The notes: generated from the letters alone by a model not told the origin. A stretch of DNA of 64,000 nt from an uncultured Eudoraea sp. (GCF_947490415.1 NZ_CANLGX010000002.1:186001-250000), one strand, 5' to 3'; shown: positions 9,685 through 19,005, numbered from the stretch's first letter. Numbers and translations are program-made.

Positions 9685-10436
9685 TTATTAGCCATAAATA
9701 TAAATATATTTTTATTGGACTACCATTTTCGGGTTCTTCAGCGATTTCCAAGGAATTAATTGAGCAATATGAAGGGGAGCCATTATTTCATAAACATGCT
9801 AATATACCTTTGCTACATAAAATAATGCCCTCATTAAATTTAGAGGAATACTATATTTTTGTAGTTGTTAGAGATCCATTAGAAATGTGTTTTAGTGTTT
9901 ATAATAAACATTTAGCTAATCCCTACAATACGTTTACAGATTCTCAATATTTTATTGAAAATGGAGGATTTGTTTCTCAGAAAGCAAGAAAATTTTACAA
10001 AAGAGTTCAAGCTCAAAAAATGACTTTTGAGGATTTTTTGAAAGCTAAATATCACTTAGCTCCCTATGATGACAACCTAACAATAAACAGTAAATATTTA
10101 GACGGTGTTCTCCGCTTTGATCAGCTGACATCTGATTTTGAAAATTTACTTTTAAAATTAGGAATTACCCCTCAAAGAGAGTTGCCCGTATATAACAAGA
10201 CAAACAAAAAAACTAAAGATTATATTATTTCTGAAAAAACATTTCAAAATATTTTTTCTGCTTTCATATTACAACACAAAGCCTTATTTAATGAAATGCA
10301 ATATCCTAAACCAACGATAATGAATATTGTAAGATTTAAAATAAAGTCATATTTGAGGTTTTATAAGGTTTTAAAATATGATCTCAAACAGATGAACAAT
10401 TCCTTTTCTATAAAAGATTTAAATAATGAAAGGTAA
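9681..10436 (+). CDS. Sulfotransferase B (Sulfotransfer_2-like)
   Basis: A 251-residue protein with the sulfotransferase P-loop in the variant form FIGLPFSGSSAISKEL (11-26) and a 3'-phosphate site VVRDPLEMCFSVYNKHL (62-78). The short length and the arrangement resemble carbohydrate sulfotransferases of the Sulfotransfer_2 type. It starts in the ATGA overlap with sulfotransferase A and its last 11 bases overlap sulfotransferase C, so three sulfotransferases are translationally coupled. The P-loop carries Ser where many relatives have Thr-Thr. The acceptor is unknown. Confidence 0.72.
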   Translation: MIISHKYKYIFIGLPFSGSSAISKELIEQYEGEPLFHKHANIPLLHKIMPSLNLEEYYIFVVVRDPLEMCFSVYNKHLANPYNTFTDSQYFIENGGFVSQKARKFYKRVQAQKMTFEDFLKAKYHLAPYDDNLTINSKYLDGVLRFDQLTSDFENLLLKLGITPQRELPVYNKTNKKTKDYIISEKTFQNIFSAFILQHKALFNEMQYPKPTIMNIVRFKIKSYLRFYKVLKYDLKQMNNSFSIKDLNNER

Positions 10437-11349
10437 ATTACCTAATTTATTTATTGTTGGTGCTGCAAAGGCGGGAACAACATCATTATACAACTATTTA
10501 AAACAGCACCCGGATGTCTATGTTTCTCCAATTAAAGAACCTAATTATTTTGGTTCAGATATAAATTGGCATAATTTCAGAGAGGACTACAAAATAAGTA
10601 CAATGATAGACTTTCAAAAATACTTCTCCCACCATGATCTGGATGAAAAACATAATGCATTTTTGGATAGTAAAGAGAATTATTTAAAACTATTCAGAAA
10701 CGAAAGGGGTGAAAAAGTTTTAGCAGAATTCAGTACATCCTACCTATACTCAAAATATGCGGCAAGTGAGTTACATACATTTAATCCCGATGCAAAAATT
10801 ATAATTCTGGTTAGAGAGCCTGTATCCAGGACTTTCAGCCATTTCTTTATGGATGTTATGGGAGGGCGTCAAAACACAAAATGTATTTTACAGTCTTTAA
10901 AAGAAGATTTTGAAAATGAATCTAAAGGATATGGCATTACTAATCTATATATAGATATGAGCTTATATCATGATCAGATTGAACGCTATCTTAATGTTTT
11001 TCCGAGAGATCAGATCTTAATAACTTCATTTGAGCAATTGTCAAAGAATCCGACTACTTTTATGAATCAAGTCTTTGAATTTGCCGAACTTAACCCAAAG
11101 GATTGTCACTTAAATTTCGATACGAAATTTAATCAAACGGTATTACCTAAAAACAAATTAATTGAATTCCTACTCCAATATAAAAATCAAATTCCCAAAC
11201 CACTTAATAAACTGGGAAAAAAATACAAATCAGTATTTTTTAAAAAGAAAAGGAACAAAATAATTCCGAAAGATGCTAATGAATATGTCGAGAAAATTGT
11301 GATAGAGGACTGGATCAAAACAAATGAACTAATTAAAGAAAGGAGATGA
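10426..11349 (+). CDS. Sulfotransferase C (Sulfotransfer_1)
   Basis: A 307-residue sulfotransferase with very clear motifs: FIVGAAKAGTTSLYNYL (9-25) as the PAPS 5'-phosphosulfate loop, KEPNYF (37-42), and IILVREPVSRTFSHF (126-140) as the 3'-phosphate-binding signature. These are typical of bacterial and heparan-sulfate-type O-sulfotransferases. A potential catalytic base is the conserved Lys/Glu region at 37-38, but this is inference. The stop overlaps the start of a decayed sixth sulfotransferase at 11346 in an ATGA junction, so a longer sulfotransferase operon once existed here. Confidence 0.86.
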   Translation: MKGKLPNLFIVGAAKAGTTSLYNYLKQHPDVYVSPIKEPNYFGSDINWHNFREDYKISTMIDFQKYFSHHDLDEKHNAFLDSKENYLKLFRNERGEKVLAEFSTSYLYSKYAASELHTFNPDAKIIILVREPVSRTFSHFFMDVMGGRQNTKCILQSLKEDFENESKGYGITNLYIDMSLYHDQIERYLNVFPRDQILITSFEQLSKNPTTFMNQVFEFAELNPKDCHLNFDTKFNQTVLPKNKLIEFLLQYKNQIPKPLNKLGKKYKSVFFKKKRNKIIPKDANEYVEKIVIEDWIKTNELIKERR

Positions 11350-11563
11350 GTTCCAAAAAAAATTATAATAAAATAGGAATTGGTACTTTTGGTGGCGGTG
11401 GTACTAGAGTTGTTGCTAGAAATATTAGTTAATTGATATTAATTTTGATGATAATTTCAACAATGCTTTAGATAATTTAATATTTACAAAATTGTCTAAA
11501 GATCCTGAATGGAATAAATCTATTTACATTTCTAAGGTCGGTTTAATCTGGTATTTATGGTAA
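11346..11563 (+). pseudogene. Decayed sulfotransferase remnant
   Basis: ATG at 11346 overlaps the previous stop and encodes 28 residues including IGIGTFGGGGTRVVARNIS, which matches the glycine-rich PAPS-loop start of another sulfotransferase group, then stops at 11432. Two bases out of frame the coding sense resumes (FNNALDNLIFTKLSKDPEW, about 11455-11511), which corresponds to the DNLWFTLLFKRPEW-like segment that follows in that group, and runs to a stop at 11561-11563. Everything downstream of this N-terminal part is deleted. A frameshift plus a large deletion is the simplest reading. The next gene's ATG (11557) overlaps the end of the remnant. Confidence 0.6.
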
Positions 11564-12765
11564 ATAAAAAAAAGTGGGTTTTAATACTATTACTTTTACT
11601 GGTAATTTGTGTTTTTGGAACTTTTGGACTTACACCAGGGGCTAGATTATCTACCTATTTCCTATTGTTTTTAAGTACAGTTGGGCATTTTCTTTTCTTT
11701 CGATATCGAAAAGTCATTTCAAAAAAAATTAAATATTGGTATTGGATTGGACTTTTTTTGATGTTCATTTCTATAGTAACAACCCATATTTATTATGGTC
11801 AGTCTTTGGTATCCGGTTTTGTTGCCAATGTGGATTTTTACAATATTGGGAGTATAATATTGTTTGTCTATTTATTTCAAAAATACAACATTACATTTCC
11901 TGATTTATTTGGCATACTAACTAAATCCGGTTGGGTTGTTTTGGTAATCATAGCCTTTATGGCCATTACTGATTTTGCCTTTATTAACGAATCTGAATTA
12001 ACCGGAAAGATTGTTGTGGTAAGTGCGGGGAAAGTAAGTAAAGGGTTCATCAATTTTATTGCGATTTATTGGTTTTCCTTATTCCTGTTTAAAAGCAATT
12101 ATAAATATCTGTTCTATTCCCTGCTGTTTTTTAGTGCAAATCATTTTTTAGAGATACAGCGCTTTAGTTTCCTAATAACTTTATTTGTAATGGGAGTCGG
12201 GTTATTTAAATATAGAAATTTAAAATCAAGATTTAAACTTATAGTACCTGCATTATTTTCAATAATATTTCTAGGGATCTTCCTTTTCAATTCCGATGAT
12301 GGCACAGCTGTTTTAGATAGATTTTATGAGGCTTCAAAAATTGTTACCGGTAATGCGGATATTATTAGTGATAGCTCAACATCTATCAGGATTTTTCAAA
12401 CCGAATTCGCTCTAGAGCGGTTTAAGATAAATCCTTTTTTCGGAAATGGTTTGGCACGAGCCAGTGAGGTGGCTAAGGTAATTGGTGAAGATGTTTATTT
12501 TTATGTTTCAGATATAGGATTATTTGGAGTCTTGTACGCTTTTGGGTTATTTGGAATATATGTGTTTTTAAAACAAATAAAAGTACTTTGGCAACATCTT
12601 TTTGTTAAACGATCGAATCAATTTTATACTTGTGTGGTTTTAGCTTTATTATTGCTTATGGTATCTACTTTATTGACGGGTTCGAGTATTTTGGGTTATA
12701 CTACCTTTTTTCTATACGTGTGTATGCTTCAATTATCCTCTTCATTGATACAAAGGATTAATTAA
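11557..12765 (+). CDS. Wzy-like O-antigen/exopolysaccharide polymerase
   Basis: A 402-residue integral membrane protein with roughly 10-12 hydrophobic segments, beginning at residue 7 (VLILLLLLVICVFG). A large periplasmic loop near residues 230-310 contains RFYEASKIVTGNADI and NPFFGNGLARA; the latter recalls the NP..G.G segment of O-antigen ligase/polymerase (Wzy_C-like) proteins. Wzy polymerizes repeat units on the periplasmic side. No other polymerase candidate is seen in the locus, which supports the call. Sequence conservation in Wzy is low, so the assignment rests on topology, the NPxxGxG motif and position. The next gene starts 2 bases after the stop. Confidence 0.7.
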   Translation: MVNKKKWVLILLLLLVICVFGTFGLTPGARLSTYFLLFLSTVGHFLFFRYRKVISKKIKYWYWIGLFLMFISIVTTHIYYGQSLVSGFVANVDFYNIGSIILFVYLFQKYNITFPDLFGILTKSGWVVLVIIAFMAITDFAFINESELTGKIVVVSAGKVSKGFINFIAIYWFSLFLFKSNYKYLFYSLLFFSANHFLEIQRFSFLITLFVMGVGLFKYRNLKSRFKLIVPALFSIIFLGIFLFNSDDGTAVLDRFYEASKIVTGNADIISDSSTSIRIFQTEFALERFKINPFFGNGLARASEVAKVIGEDVYFYVSDIGLFGVLYAFGLFGIYVFLKQIKVLWQHLFVKRSNQFYTCVVLALLLLMVSTLLTGSSILGYTTFFLYVCMLQLSSSLIQRIN

Positions 12766-12767
12766 TT

Positions 12768-13697
12768 ATGGTTAAGAAGTATAAAACTGTAATAATATTA
12801 GTCAATTATAACGGTTTTGAAGATACCGAGGCTTGTATAAAAAGTATCGCAGATGTTAATGGAGAATTGCCTTTTATTATAGTGGTCGATAATAACTCTA
12901 AAGACCAAGCGAGTCTTAAAATATTACACCAAATTTATGATCCATTACATATTATTATGAATGATAACAATATTGGTTTTGGCAGGGCCAATAATGTAGG
13001 TATTCAATGGACTCAGAAAAATCTGGAATTTGAATATTTGTTATTATTAAATAATGATACACTTATAGAGCAAAATACTATTGAGCAGTTGATCAAACCA
13101 TTTTTGCAAGATCCTAAAATTGGGATAACCACAGGGAAGATTATGTATGAAGCCGATAGGGAATTGGTTTGGTATGGTGGAGGAGATATAAACTACTTCA
13201 AAGGATGGCCATTAATTGCTGATTTAAATAGGCAAGCTACTCCTAATGGAGCAAATATGTCCCGCTACATTTCTTTTGCATCCGGGTGTCTAATGATGTT
13301 TACGTGGGATTCACTTGTAAAACTAAAGGGATTTAACGATAACTTTTTTATGTATTGCGAAGATTTAGAATTATCAATTAGGGCAAGGAAGTTAAACGTT
13401 AAAATATATTATGAATCTGAAGCCAAAATATTTCACAAAGTAAATGCCAGTATGTCAAATAGATCCAATATTACTGGAATAAAAATTAATAATCCAAATC
13501 TTGATTTTCAATTTTATAATAAAAAAGTAAATCAATTTTATGCTATGAAGATTCATCTGAAAACTGTTGATTTTTTATTGTTTAATATTTATTTCTGGTT
13601 CAAATATATTACTCAGTCGATACTCTTCATTTTAGGAGGAAGGGTATCTTTTATTAAAACTTCGTATAAAACATTAGTAAAAATAATAATTACATGA
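12768..13697 (+). CDS. Family 2 glycosyltransferase (rhamnosyltransferase-like)
   Basis: A 309-residue GT2 enzyme of the WbbL/rhamnosyltransferase-like group. TVIILVNYNGFEDTEACI (7-24) is the donor-binding start, FIIVVDNNSKD (36-46) replaces the usual DDGS, and LLLLNNDT (91-98) holds the DxD-like NND. FFMYCEDLELSIRARK around residue 200 is the conserved ED.dl..R acceptor/catalytic region. A hydrophobic stretch near the C-terminus (residues 265-290) may anchor it to the membrane. It is joined to the next sulfotransferase by an ATGA overlap, suggesting that the sugar it adds may be the one sulfated. That link is inference. Confidence 0.83.
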   Translation: MVKKYKTVIILVNYNGFEDTEACIKSIADVNGELPFIIVVDNNSKDQASLKILHQIYDPLHIIMNDNNIGFGRANNVGIQWTQKNLEFEYLLLLNNDTLIEQNTIEQLIKPFLQDPKIGITTGKIMYEADRELVWYGGGDINYFKGWPLIADLNRQATPNGANMSRYISFASGCLMMFTWDSLVKLKGFNDNFFMYCEDLELSIRARKLNVKIYYESEAKIFHKVNASMSNRSNITGIKINNPNLDFQFYNKKVNQFYAMKIHLKTVDFLLFNIYFWFKYITQSILFILGGRVSFIKTSYKTLVKIIIT

Positions 13698-14593
13698 TTG
13701 GAAATTTAATTATAGGAGGAGTCCATAAGGCAGGAACGACATCTTTATTTTCCTACTTAATGGACCATCCTGAAATTTGTGGATCTACTAAAAAAGAAAT
13801 TCATCATTATACACCTTTAAGATATAAGGGCAATACAAAAAGTTTAGATCATTATAATAGTTTTTTCTCTCATTGTCCAGTTAATGCTAAATACATGCTA
13901 GACGCCTCCCCTAGCTATTTATATGGAAATGAGAAGATAGCTGAAAGATTATTTGGTGAATTAGAAAATCCTAAAATATTATTTGTTTTACGTGATCCGG
14001 TAAAACGATTTATTTCATACTATAAACATTGTGAAGGAAAGTTTATAATTCCGAGAAATACCACTTTTAAAGAGTTTTATTCTAAGAATTTGAAAAATTA
14101 TAAATTACAGGACATAGACGATCCATTTTTTAGGGGTTTACGGGAAGGAATTTATATAGACTATTTGAGGTATTGGATAGCTAATCATAAAAGTAATATT
14201 AAGGTGCTTTTTTTTGAAGATTTAATTGATCGCCCAAAGGAATCGTTGAATACCATATGTGAGTGGATAAATATAGAAGCTAATTTTTATGAAAATTACA
14301 ATTTTAAGGTTGAGAATAAAACCAGTAGATATGGTAATAAATATTTACATCAAATAGGAATTTTTATTAACGGCAAATTTGAATATTTCTTTAGAATTAA
14401 TAGAACGCTTAAAACATTCTTAAAAAAATGGTATTCCAAGATTAATGTTGTTCAAGACATTTATATAGATGACGATACAAAAGATGACCTTAGAATATTT
14501 TATAGTCAAAAAAACAATGAATTAAAGGATTATTTAATCGAAAATGGATATTTGGATCTGCCGAGATGGCTTACTAAAAAAAGAATCGAATAA
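13694..14593 (+). CDS. Sulfotransferase D (Sulfotransfer_1)
   Basis: A 299-residue sulfotransferase. IIGGVHKAGTTSLFSYL (6-22) is the 5'-PAPS loop, KKEIHHYTP (33-41) the following substrate-side loop, and LFVLRDPVKRFISYYKH (96-112) the 3'-phosphate motif with its Arg and Ser. It resembles bacterial carbohydrate O-sulfotransferases. It overlaps the preceding GT2 gene by 4 bases and is followed 12 bases later by a further sulfotransferase. The acceptor is unknown. Lysine-rich, AT-rich coding as in its neighbours. Confidence 0.84.
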   Translation: MIGNLIIGGVHKAGTTSLFSYLMDHPEICGSTKKEIHHYTPLRYKGNTKSLDHYNSFFSHCPVNAKYMLDASPSYLYGNEKIAERLFGELENPKILFVLRDPVKRFISYYKHCEGKFIIPRNTTFKEFYSKNLKNYKLQDIDDPFFRGLREGIYIDYLRYWIANHKSNIKVLFFEDLIDRPKESLNTICEWINIEANFYENYNFKVENKTSRYGNKYLHQIGIFINGKFEYFFRINRTLKTFLKKWYSKINVVQDIYIDDDTKDDLRIFYSQKNNELKDYLIENGYLDLPRWLTKKRIE

Positions 14594-14605
14594 CTAATTA
14601 AAATT

Positions 14606-15427
14606 TTGAAAAAACCGAATTTATTTATTTTAGGTGCTCCAAAATGTGGCACAACCTTTTTATTTGAAACATTCAAAAGGCATCCAAGGATATTTTTACC
14701 TCGAATTAAGGAGCTCAATTATTTTTCATTTTATCAGTTAAAAATACATTCGTATTATAAAGATTTAAAGACAAAAAGTCTAAATAAGTATTTGAGGTAT
14801 TATAAGAAAGCAAAATCTGAAACTTATTTAGTTGATGCTAGTGTGTCCTATTTTACTTTTGATGAAGTTCCCAAAGCAATTAAAGAATTTAATTCTGAAG
14901 CAAAAATAATATTCATGGTAAGGAATCCTTATAAGAGGGCTTTTTCTCACTACTTAATGGACAAGAGAATGGGCTATGCTCCTAAACCATTTTCAGAATA
15001 TCTGAATGATGAAAGTACTTTCCATTTCAGGCAGTATGTTCATAATAGTCTTTATTATAAAGAGATTTCTAAGTATTTTGAACACTTTGATAGAAGCAAT
15101 ATTCTTATTTTGGAATTAGAATCCTTAAAGGAAAATTACACTTCTATTTTTCAATTTCTGAATATAGCCCCTATTGAAATTAATTTTGAGGAAAAAGTTA
15201 ATGAAAATAAGAATTCAAGGAATTGGATTGGCAGAATTGTTCAAAAGAACAGAGGATTTACTGAAAGAACAAAACTGCTGTTTCCGGATTCATTCTCAAA
15301 TAAATTTAAAAGCTTGCTTTACAAAAAAGCTGAAAAATGCGAGCTGAGCTCAAATGACTTTATTTCGTTACAATCATTTATTGAAGAGGATTATATGAAG
15401 TTTAAATCCTTAAATAATGACCATTAG
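14606..15427 (+). CDS. Sulfotransferase E (Sulfotransfer_1)
   Basis: A 273-residue sulfotransferase starting at TTG 14606; an in-frame stop at 14591 leaves no ATG upstream, and the PAPS loop follows at once (FILGAPKCGTTFLFETF, 7-23), so an internal ATG start would destroy the fold. KELNYF (35-40) and IIFMVRNPYKRAFSHYL (101-117) complete the family signature. It is most like sulfotransferase C in layout. Its last 11 bases overlap the next glycosyltransferase. The TTG start and weak ribosome site suggest low expression or coupling to the upstream gene. Confidence 0.82.
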   Translation: MKKPNLFILGAPKCGTTFLFETFKRHPRIFLPRIKELNYFSFYQLKIHSYYKDLKTKSLNKYLRYYKKAKSETYLVDASVSYFTFDEVPKAIKEFNSEAKIIFMVRNPYKRAFSHYLMDKRMGYAPKPFSEYLNDESTFHFRQYVHNSLYYKEISKYFEHFDRSNILILELESLKENYTSIFQFLNIAPIEINFEEKVNENKNSRNWIGRIVQKNRGFTERTKLLFPDSFSNKFKSLLYKKAEKCELSSNDFISLQSFIEEDYMKFKSLNNDH

Positions 15428-16514
15428 CATTATAGATCCAGTTGGGGGTCATGGCGGTATGGATTATTATGATTACGGACTGGCATCCGGTCTGGGAAGT
15501 AATGAAGTAGTAGTGCTGTATTTTACCTGTGCGAATACCAAAGAGCGGGAATACCCTAATGTAAGCACACAAACTACTTTTCACAATATTTGGAAGTTTA
15601 CAGGATTTATCAGATTATATTATTTTTTAATGGGTTACTTAAAGTCGTTTAGACTTTCAAATAAGGAAAAAACAAAAATATTTCATTTTCATTTCTTCGA
15701 CCTTGGCACATTAAATTTTATAGTATTGCTGATGGCATTTTTTTTTAGACAAAAAAAGGTGGTCACCCTGCACGATGTTGAATCATTTTATAAAAGATCT
15801 AATAAGATTGTTTCTAACCTATGTTTACAACTTATTGATGGTATTATAGTGCATAATCATTTTTCAAAAAATGAATTTGAAAAATCCTTTAAATATACCA
15901 AAGAAATTACCATTATTCCCCATGGGAATTACCTGCCATTTGTATCTGTTTTACAGGAACCAACTATTGATAAGATAATTAAATTATTGTTTTTTGGACA
16001 GATCAAAGAAGTAAAAGGATTGGATATCTTATTGAATGCCATGGCGATAGTAGTTAGGGAGAATCCATATTTTAAACTTACCATTGCCGGTAGGCCCTGG
16101 AAAACGGATTTTGGCCAATATAAAAAAATGATTGTGAATTTAGATTTGGTCAATTTTGTGGAGAGTCATATTCGGTTTATTGAAGATGATGAAGTTGCTT
16201 CCTTTTACGAAAATGCTGATGTTGTAGTATTGCCCTATAAGCACATTTACCAAAGTGGTGTCCTATTTTTGACACTGTCCTATGGAAGAACTGTTATTAC
16301 ATCGGATCTTGAACCATTTAAAGAGGTGATAAGACATAATGAAAATGGATTCAATTTTCAATCTGAAAATCCGGAAGCGCTTGCCAGTTGCATTCTGAAT
16401 CTAAACCAGGAAAATATTTTGGAGACAACACACAATGCAGCTAAGTTGATCAAAGATAAGTTTGATTGGATCAAAATTGGCCAACAAACAATAAATTTTT
16501 ATAACACCTTATGA
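15417..16514 (+). CDS. Family 4 glycosyltransferase (GT-B)
   Basis: A 365-residue GT-B enzyme. The N-terminal half has VGGHGGMDYYDYGLASGL (9-26), an acceptor-side glycine-rich start; the C-terminal half has LLFFGQIKEVKGLDILL (190-206), which matches the GRL...KG.d.Ll motif of GT4, and LPYKHIYQSGVLFLTLSYG (272-290), the position of the conserved E(x7)E nucleotide-sugar region, although the first Glu is not conserved here (YQSGV). Ends with the usual helical tail. Overlaps the sulfotransferase E gene by 11 bases and the next gene by 4. Confidence 0.8.
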   Translation: MTISIIDPVGGHGGMDYYDYGLASGLGSNEVVVLYFTCANTKEREYPNVSTQTTFHNIWKFTGFIRLYYFLMGYLKSFRLSNKEKTKIFHFHFFDLGTLNFIVLLMAFFFRQKKVVTLHDVESFYKRSNKIVSNLCLQLIDGIIVHNHFSKNEFEKSFKYTKEITIIPHGNYLPFVSVLQEPTIDKIIKLLFFGQIKEVKGLDILLNAMAIVVRENPYFKLTIAGRPWKTDFGQYKKMIVNLDLVNFVESHIRFIEDDEVASFYENADVVVLPYKHIYQSGVLFLTLSYGRTVITSDLEPFKEVIRHNENGFNFQSENPEALASCILNLNQENILETTHNAAKLIKDKFDWIKIGQQTINFYNTL

Positions 16515-17620
16515 AAATTGCAATTATTGGAACCAGAGGAATCCCTAATTACCATGGTGGCTTTGAACAGTTTGCAGAATACTTTTCTGTTTATTTAGTG
16601 AAAAAGAACCATGAGGTCTGCGTGTATAACTCCTCTGACCATCCATACCAAAAACCCACCTGGAAAGGTGTAAACATCATCCATAAAATGGATCCTGAAA
16701 AACAGATTGGTACCGCAGGTCAGTTTATTTATGACTTACATTGCATAATAGATTGCAGGAAACGAGGCTTTGATGTGATATTGCAATTGGGCTATACCAG
16801 CAGTTCAATCTGGGGATGGTTATTACCAAAAAAGGCCATAGTTATTACCAATATGGATGGTCTTGAGTGGAAACGAAGTAAGTACTCCAGGCCCGTACGA
16901 AGATTTTTGAAATTTGCGGAGAAGTTGGCCGTAAAGACAAGTGATTATTTAATTTCAGATTCAATAGGAATAAAGGAACATCTTAAAACATCCTATAAAG
17001 TAGATTCCGAATATATCGCATATGGCGCTGATTTATTCAGTACTCCATCGGAGCAGCTGCTTGTTGAATATGGAGTTGACAAATTTAATTACAACATGCT
17101 CATTGCCAGATTGGAACCAGAGAACAATATAGAAGTTATTCTTGATGGCGTTGTGAAAAGCACCTCTGATCAAATTTTTCTGGTAATAGGTAAGCACGAA
17201 ACTAAATTTGGGAATTATTTAAAAAATAAGTTTAAAAATTATAGCACCATTAGATTTTTAGGCGGTATCTACAATTTAGAACACCTGAATAATTTAAGAC
17301 ATTGGTCTAATCTTTATTTTCACGGTCATTCCGTGGGGGGAACAAATCCATCCTTACTGGAAGCTATGGCTTCCAGTTGTTTTGTAATAGCACATGATAA
17401 TGTATTTAACAGGAGTATATTAAGAGAGAACGCTTTTTATTTTAATAATGAAAATGATATTGTTGAAAGAATGGGGTTAACAAAGAAAGATCATATTGGA
17501 TTAGTCCAAAAGAATATGGATAAAATTCAAAATGAATTTAATTGGCAACGTATAAACCAGCAATATGAGCAGTTTATTATTGATTCTTGCAAAGTTAGAA
17601 AAAGTGAAATATTAAAATGA
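16511..17620 (+). CDS. DUF1972/GT4 glycosyltransferase (rhamnosyltransferase-like)
   Basis: A 369-residue GT-B enzyme of the group with an N-terminal DUF1972 domain: IAIIGTRGIPNYHGGFEQF (3-21) is its hallmark, and the middle ARLEPENNIEVILDGV (near 195-210) and the end GGTNPSLLEAMASSCFVIA (near 276-294) are the donor-binding half, including the E..A of the family. Relatives add rhamnose or other deoxyhexoses during surface-polysaccharide assembly. Starts inside the previous stop (4-base overlap). About 100 bases of non-coding DNA separate it from the initiating transferase. Confidence 0.83.
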   Translation: MKIAIIGTRGIPNYHGGFEQFAEYFSVYLVKKNHEVCVYNSSDHPYQKPTWKGVNIIHKMDPEKQIGTAGQFIYDLHCIIDCRKRGFDVILQLGYTSSSIWGWLLPKKAIVITNMDGLEWKRSKYSRPVRRFLKFAEKLAVKTSDYLISDSIGIKEHLKTSYKVDSEYIAYGADLFSTPSEQLLVEYGVDKFNYNMLIARLEPENNIEVILDGVVKSTSDQIFLVIGKHETKFGNYLKNKFKNYSTIRFLGGIYNLEHLNNLRHWSNLYFHGHSVGGTNPSLLEAMASSCFVIAHDNVFNRSILRENAFYFNNENDIVERMGLTKKDHIGLVQKNMDKIQNEFNWQRINQQYEQFIIDSCKVRKSEILK

Positions 17621-17723
17621 ATTATTATTGGCTAATAATTTCCGTAAAAAAGAGTGAGTTAATATAGATCATTTTAAATATTCCATTATATCCATTCGAT
17701 TTGAACTAATTAGTATTATTTAA

Positions 17724-18443
17724 ATGAATAAATTAGAACCGAAAGAGGCATTTCCTTATAAGAAACCCGGCAAAGAGATAAAAACTAAATATGAACATAT
17801 TTTTCTTATCAAGGAACCTTTAAAAGACAGATTGCCAAAATTATTATTTGATAAAGTTTTGTCTTTTACTTTTTTATTGTGTGCCACACCAATACTAATT
17901 TTATTGAAAATAGCCTATACAATTGAAGGTATACTAATACCGGAAAACAGGGGTGATATGCTTTTTAGTTATAAGGCAATAAGCAGAGGGGAAGTAATTG
18001 ATAAGTACAAAATACGGTTAATTAAGAATAAATATATAGATCAGGAAGGAGCGAAACGTGGCGACTGGCATGCGTTTTCAGCTGAATGGGATGAAGACAG
18101 CAGAACGTATGTTGGGCGGTTTGTTAAAAAATTCTATTTAGATGAGATCCCTCAATTTTATTCTGTTTTAAAAGGAGACATGAGTATCGTGGGGCCCAGG
18201 CCACTGGCCATTCATCATTATGAAAGGGATTTAGCTCAGGGCAATGTAACACGCACTCTATTAAAAGGCGGTTTACTGGGATTGGGGCATGTAATGAAGG
18301 GAACGCCGGAGATGGGAAATCCCAAATATGAATATGAATATATCGATCAATATTTAAAACGCTCCCCAATGGGATTATTGCAATTGGATCTGAAAATAAT
18401 CAGTAGAGGAGTGAAAGTGATATTGAAAGGTAAAGGTTTATAA
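17724..18443 (+). CDS. Polyprenyl-phosphate sugar-1-phosphate transferase (initiating enzyme)
   Basis: A 239-residue monotopic phosphoglycosyltransferase of the bacterial sugar transferase family (WcaJ/WbaP/PglC catalytic core). One membrane segment lies at about 46-66 (LSFTFLLCATPILILLKIAY), and the C-terminal catalytic motif is DEIPQFYSVLKGDMSIVGPRP (140-160), with the Asp-Glu pair and the GPRP loop. It moves a sugar-1-phosphate from a UDP-sugar to undecaprenyl phosphate, the first step of repeat-unit assembly. Unlike WcaJ it lacks the long N-terminal multi-helix domain, as in PglC-type short enzymes, and the K.R.M region before the motif is unusual (YKIRLIK). It closes the glycosyltransferase run. 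Confidence 0.84.
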   Translation: MNKLEPKEAFPYKKPGKEIKTKYEHIFLIKEPLKDRLPKLLFDKVLSFTFLLCATPILILLKIAYTIEGILIPENRGDMLFSYKAISRGEVIDKYKIRLIKNKYIDQEGAKRGDWHAFSAEWDEDSRTYVGRFVKKFYLDEIPQFYSVLKGDMSIVGPRPLAIHHYERDLAQGNVTRTLLKGGLLGLGHVMKGTPEMGNPKYEYEYIDQYLKRSPMGLLQLDLKIISRGVKVILKGKGL

Positions 18444-19005
18444 TCCTGGGAACTTTACACAACAAGTATAATTGAACAAACAATTTTGATTCTTCCGAAC
18501 CGGAATAAATTATTTATGGTGATATAAGCAGAATTCTTCATGAAATGAATCTAGTGGCTAAATGGACAAAAGAATATAATAAATGGGTATATGTTGGAAA
18601 GTGGAAACAAATAGACTGATTATATTAAAATACACCTATATCATTTTACTAGACTAAAATGCCCACTGATATTTTATTTAATTCGCATTTGAAATGATGT
18701 ATAGAAATCGTTCAATGCGTTAACAATGTCCAGTAGTTGATGCTTATTAGTATAAAAATCAGCCCCATTGCAAATACTATGAACTACTTGAAAAGTATTA
18801 TTGAGCAAAATGCATTCCTGTTTTGTCCCTTCTACATCGATTTACGGATATACTAAGTAAGAAATATGAGTTGCAGACATCTTTATAAAAAAAAATTTCG
18901 TAAATAGTCTTTGAAGGTATGTAAGCGTTGTACATTTAAAAAGGCATAAAACGAAAACAACTGTTTGCCTCCCTATCATATCAACCAGGTTTTTAATGAT
19001 CATAT
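18444..19005 (+). other. Long intergenic stretch with possible gene debris
   Basis: 562 bases without a complete gene. On the plus strand an open stretch ends with a stop at about 18618-18620 and reads HEMNLVAKWTKEYNKWVY before it, without a start. On the minus strand a 55-codon open stretch without a start (18674-18838) reads CNGADFYTNKHQLLDIVNAL. Both have protein-like composition but I cannot assign either. They look like leftover gene ends between the polysaccharide operon and the GH5 gene. No terminator hairpin is obvious. Confidence 0.35.
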
